A stretch of DNA of 64,000 nt, taken from assembly GCA_003550305.1 (NCBI GenBank), contig QKYT01000149.1, positions 119,213 through 183,212 of the forward strand. Reading direction: 5' to 3'. Shown here in pieces: positions 62,216-64,000 of this stretch. Position numbers and translations under genes: made by a program. The DNA is from Glomus cerebriforme. Lineage: Eukaryota; Glomeromycota; Glomeromycetes; Glomerales; Glomeraceae. Below the pieces are notes generated by a model. That model saw nothing but the letters and a program-made list of their open reading frames with translations. It was not told the DNA's origin and did no database searches. Each line of letters begins with the position of its first letter. The stretch's first letter is position 1.

Positions 62216-63886
62216 TTATGGTTCTTTCCTTGCAATTTCTGAAAGTTGATCTTCATTGATGATTCCCGCCATCTAAAAGAAGGAAATGGGAATATTTAAT
62301 TAAGAAAATTGTAATTTGTTAATTATATTAAAACTCACCTTAAGAATTTCTTTATCAACAACTTCTTTCCTGGTAGTTGTTCGTTTTATAGATTCTTGCT
62401 CTTCCCACTTCCAATCTTTCTTTTGTTTCTCTTTAACTCCTTCACCACCCATTCCTATCACCTCAATTTCCAATACTTCAAAACTCATATCAAAGAATGG
62501 TCTCGTTACACTTAGATCATAAGTGGCCACCATATCTCGAAAAGCATCGTTTCTATATCTTCCATATTGCAAAGTATTATCCAATTGGATAACAAACGAA
62601 TTTATATCCATTGATTCAATTTTACTTGAGGTTGGACCCGATGTGGCAATTCCACCAAATCCTATTCCAAAAGCAGGATTATAATAGACGTAATTTGTAT
62701 TGTTGTGAGATGCAGGGAATAATTCAAATGTAGGAGATAATTCAAATAAATAACATTCCGCAGAGCCGAAACATGTCCGTGGAGAGGATATAGAACGCCA
62801 TCGTTCTGATATATAAGCACCAATCACTAAAATTTCTTTCTTCGAAGGTGAAGTATCTTGTGAAACTTGCTTGTGATTATTTTTCAATTCGGCCCGAATT
62901 AACATAAGTGTGGGTCCAGTATACTTAAAGACATGAGTACTAAATCGATTCATACTAAATCCATGCTTACTTCCTAAATATAGGCAGTTCCATTCTTTTC
63001 TATTTAAAACATTTTCTGATAATGATAAGCTCAACAAAGCCAAATTAATTGGACTCAAGCATTCCGATTTTTCATCTAATTTCGGCATATGAGGACCAGT
63101 CTTTATAGGTTCTTGCCGGTTTTGTGACAATGTTTGCCCAATCAAGAATTGTCCATAAAAGAATGGTTTGAATAAATTAAAAACATTTGGAATATTACGT
63201 TGTAAAAAAACTTTGAAAATTGGCCATTTTATATAAGTTTGAGAGGACAAGATCTGTGAACTAGGAAGGTTGCGAAGATCTGCATCATATCTTGCCATAT
63301 GTTCAACAATGGGTGTTACAACTTTACGAATTTGATTGATATCTGCTGAAAGCTCGAATTCTTCTATTGTAAAAGTATTTTCATTTATCATTAGCCAGAT
63401 CAGACCTGTCAAGATTTCTATCATTTCAGTACAAAGTACTTTGGAAACAATACTAGGTTCATCATCCTTTTGTTGTTGAAATCCAAGAGCTTTTAAAAAT
63501 GCGGCATCGTCGTCAAGGTTAATGAAATCAATCTTTAATGATCCAACATCCGTTATTCCACCTTCCCGCACATTGGAATCCTCGCTTTTAATATCGTCAG
63601 TATTAGAGGGCTGTTTTCCAACAACTTCATAGGACACGCCTGTTTTAGACGTTATTCCAAGAGCTGAATGTTCTTCATGTATAGCGTAAGATTCAAATAT
63701 AAGTTTAACACGATCTTCTGGTATAACACCATGAACTTTATCGCAATATATTGCGATGGCTTTTACAAGGCCTTCATATGTCAATGGGTTCTCTTCATGA
63801 GCTGGTGATGGATAACTGGCTAGATATGCGAATGAACGATATAAAATTGGGCCAATTCCTATTTCGTCAGGGAATCCTAAATATTG
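62216..63886 (-). CDS. RTC5: RTC5-like TLDc protein, 5' end outside window
   Basis: Exons 63886-62339 and 62272-62216 encode at least 534 residues. The first exon or exons lie beyond the right edge. The visible start, QYLGFPDEIGIGPILYRSFA, is typical of the helical N-terminal region of Restriction of Telomere Capping 5 proteins. The TLDc half includes LSLSLSENVLNRKEWNCLYLG, HGFSMNRFSTHVFKYTGPTL, VIGAYISERWRS, FGSAECYLFELSPTFELFP, GIGFGG and ALFRDMVATYDLS-like sequence. The short last exon adds AGIINEDQLSEIARKEP. RTC5 in yeast promotes disassembly of the vacuolar V-ATPase; the telomere phenotype gave its name. The function here is by homology. Confidence 0.85.
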
Positions 63887-63958
63887 CTAAAATTGAAAAA
63901 ATTTATAGTCGATATTCTGTAAGTGGTTTCTTTTTTTTTAAATTAAATATATAAATAA

Positions 63959-63997
<39 letters not shown>
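63959..63997. repeat. T-A homopolymer junction at right edge
   Basis: T25 followed by A14 lies in the presumed first intron of the RTC5-like gene, next to the window end. Homopolymer lengths should be treated with caution. Confidence 0.85.
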
Positions 63998-64000
63998 TTT

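Overview
The window looks like nuclear DNA of an arbuscular mycorrhizal fungus, most likely Rhizophagus or a close Glomeraceae relative. It is very AT-rich. Genes are split by many short GT-AG introns of about 60-120 bp. The conserved proteins are fungal, and several repetitive ORF families resemble ones I know from Rhizophagus genomes. That placement rests on recall of families, not on a search.

Layout. From 1 to about 27.9 kb lies a repeat-rich, gene-poor compartment. It holds one kinase-like gene (3.3-4.7 kb), one membrane-anchored P-loop ATPase gene (20.8-22.3 kb) and a graveyard of decayed genes. These are a small inverted-repeat element carrying a zinc-ribbon gene remnant (5.9-7.1 kb), a coiled-coil family remnant (7.8-10.0 kb), a frameshifted gene with a HEPN-type R-N-x3-H motif (10.2-11.4 kb), a Mutator-like transposase fossil with SWIM finger and candidate terminal repeats (12.2-16.2 kb), three further decayed family members (16.6-20.3 kb), an endonuclease-like pseudogene cut by a 377-bp insertion (22.8-23.9 kb) and a primase-like fossil (24.5-25.1 kb). 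A 167-base assembly gap sits in a pyrimidine-rich repeat at 12.4 kb.

From 27.9 to 64 kb the character changes to closely spaced, intact, intron-rich genes. In order: eIF1A (TIF11, minus), an F-box protein (minus), RER1 (plus), an Fpg-type DNA glycosylase (plus), a mitochondrial release-factor-like protein (MTRFR, plus), the 60S biogenesis factor NSA2 (minus), the cohesin loader MAU2 (plus), a BTB-SPRY protein with a lipidation-type N terminus (plus), squalene epoxidase ERG1 (plus), a secreted Cys/Pro-rich protein (minus), a JEN1-like monocarboxylate transporter (plus), a divergent pair of secreted double-psi-barrel/3D-domain proteins (minus and plus), a NIPA-like Mg2+ transporter (plus), a BTB-BACK-TLDc protein (minus) and RTC5 (TLDc, minus, cut by the right edge).

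The conserved genes do not form one pathway. They serve translation, ribosome assembly, Golgi-ER retrieval, DNA repair, cohesin loading, sterol synthesis, transport and secretion. The notable local groupings are the divergent secreted paralogues and two adjacent TLDc genes. Exon structures were worked out by hand from reading frame and splice signals. Several have unusual micro-exons: an ATG-only first exon in NSA2, a final exon in eIF1A with one sense codon plus stop, and a 21-nt internal exon in MAU2.
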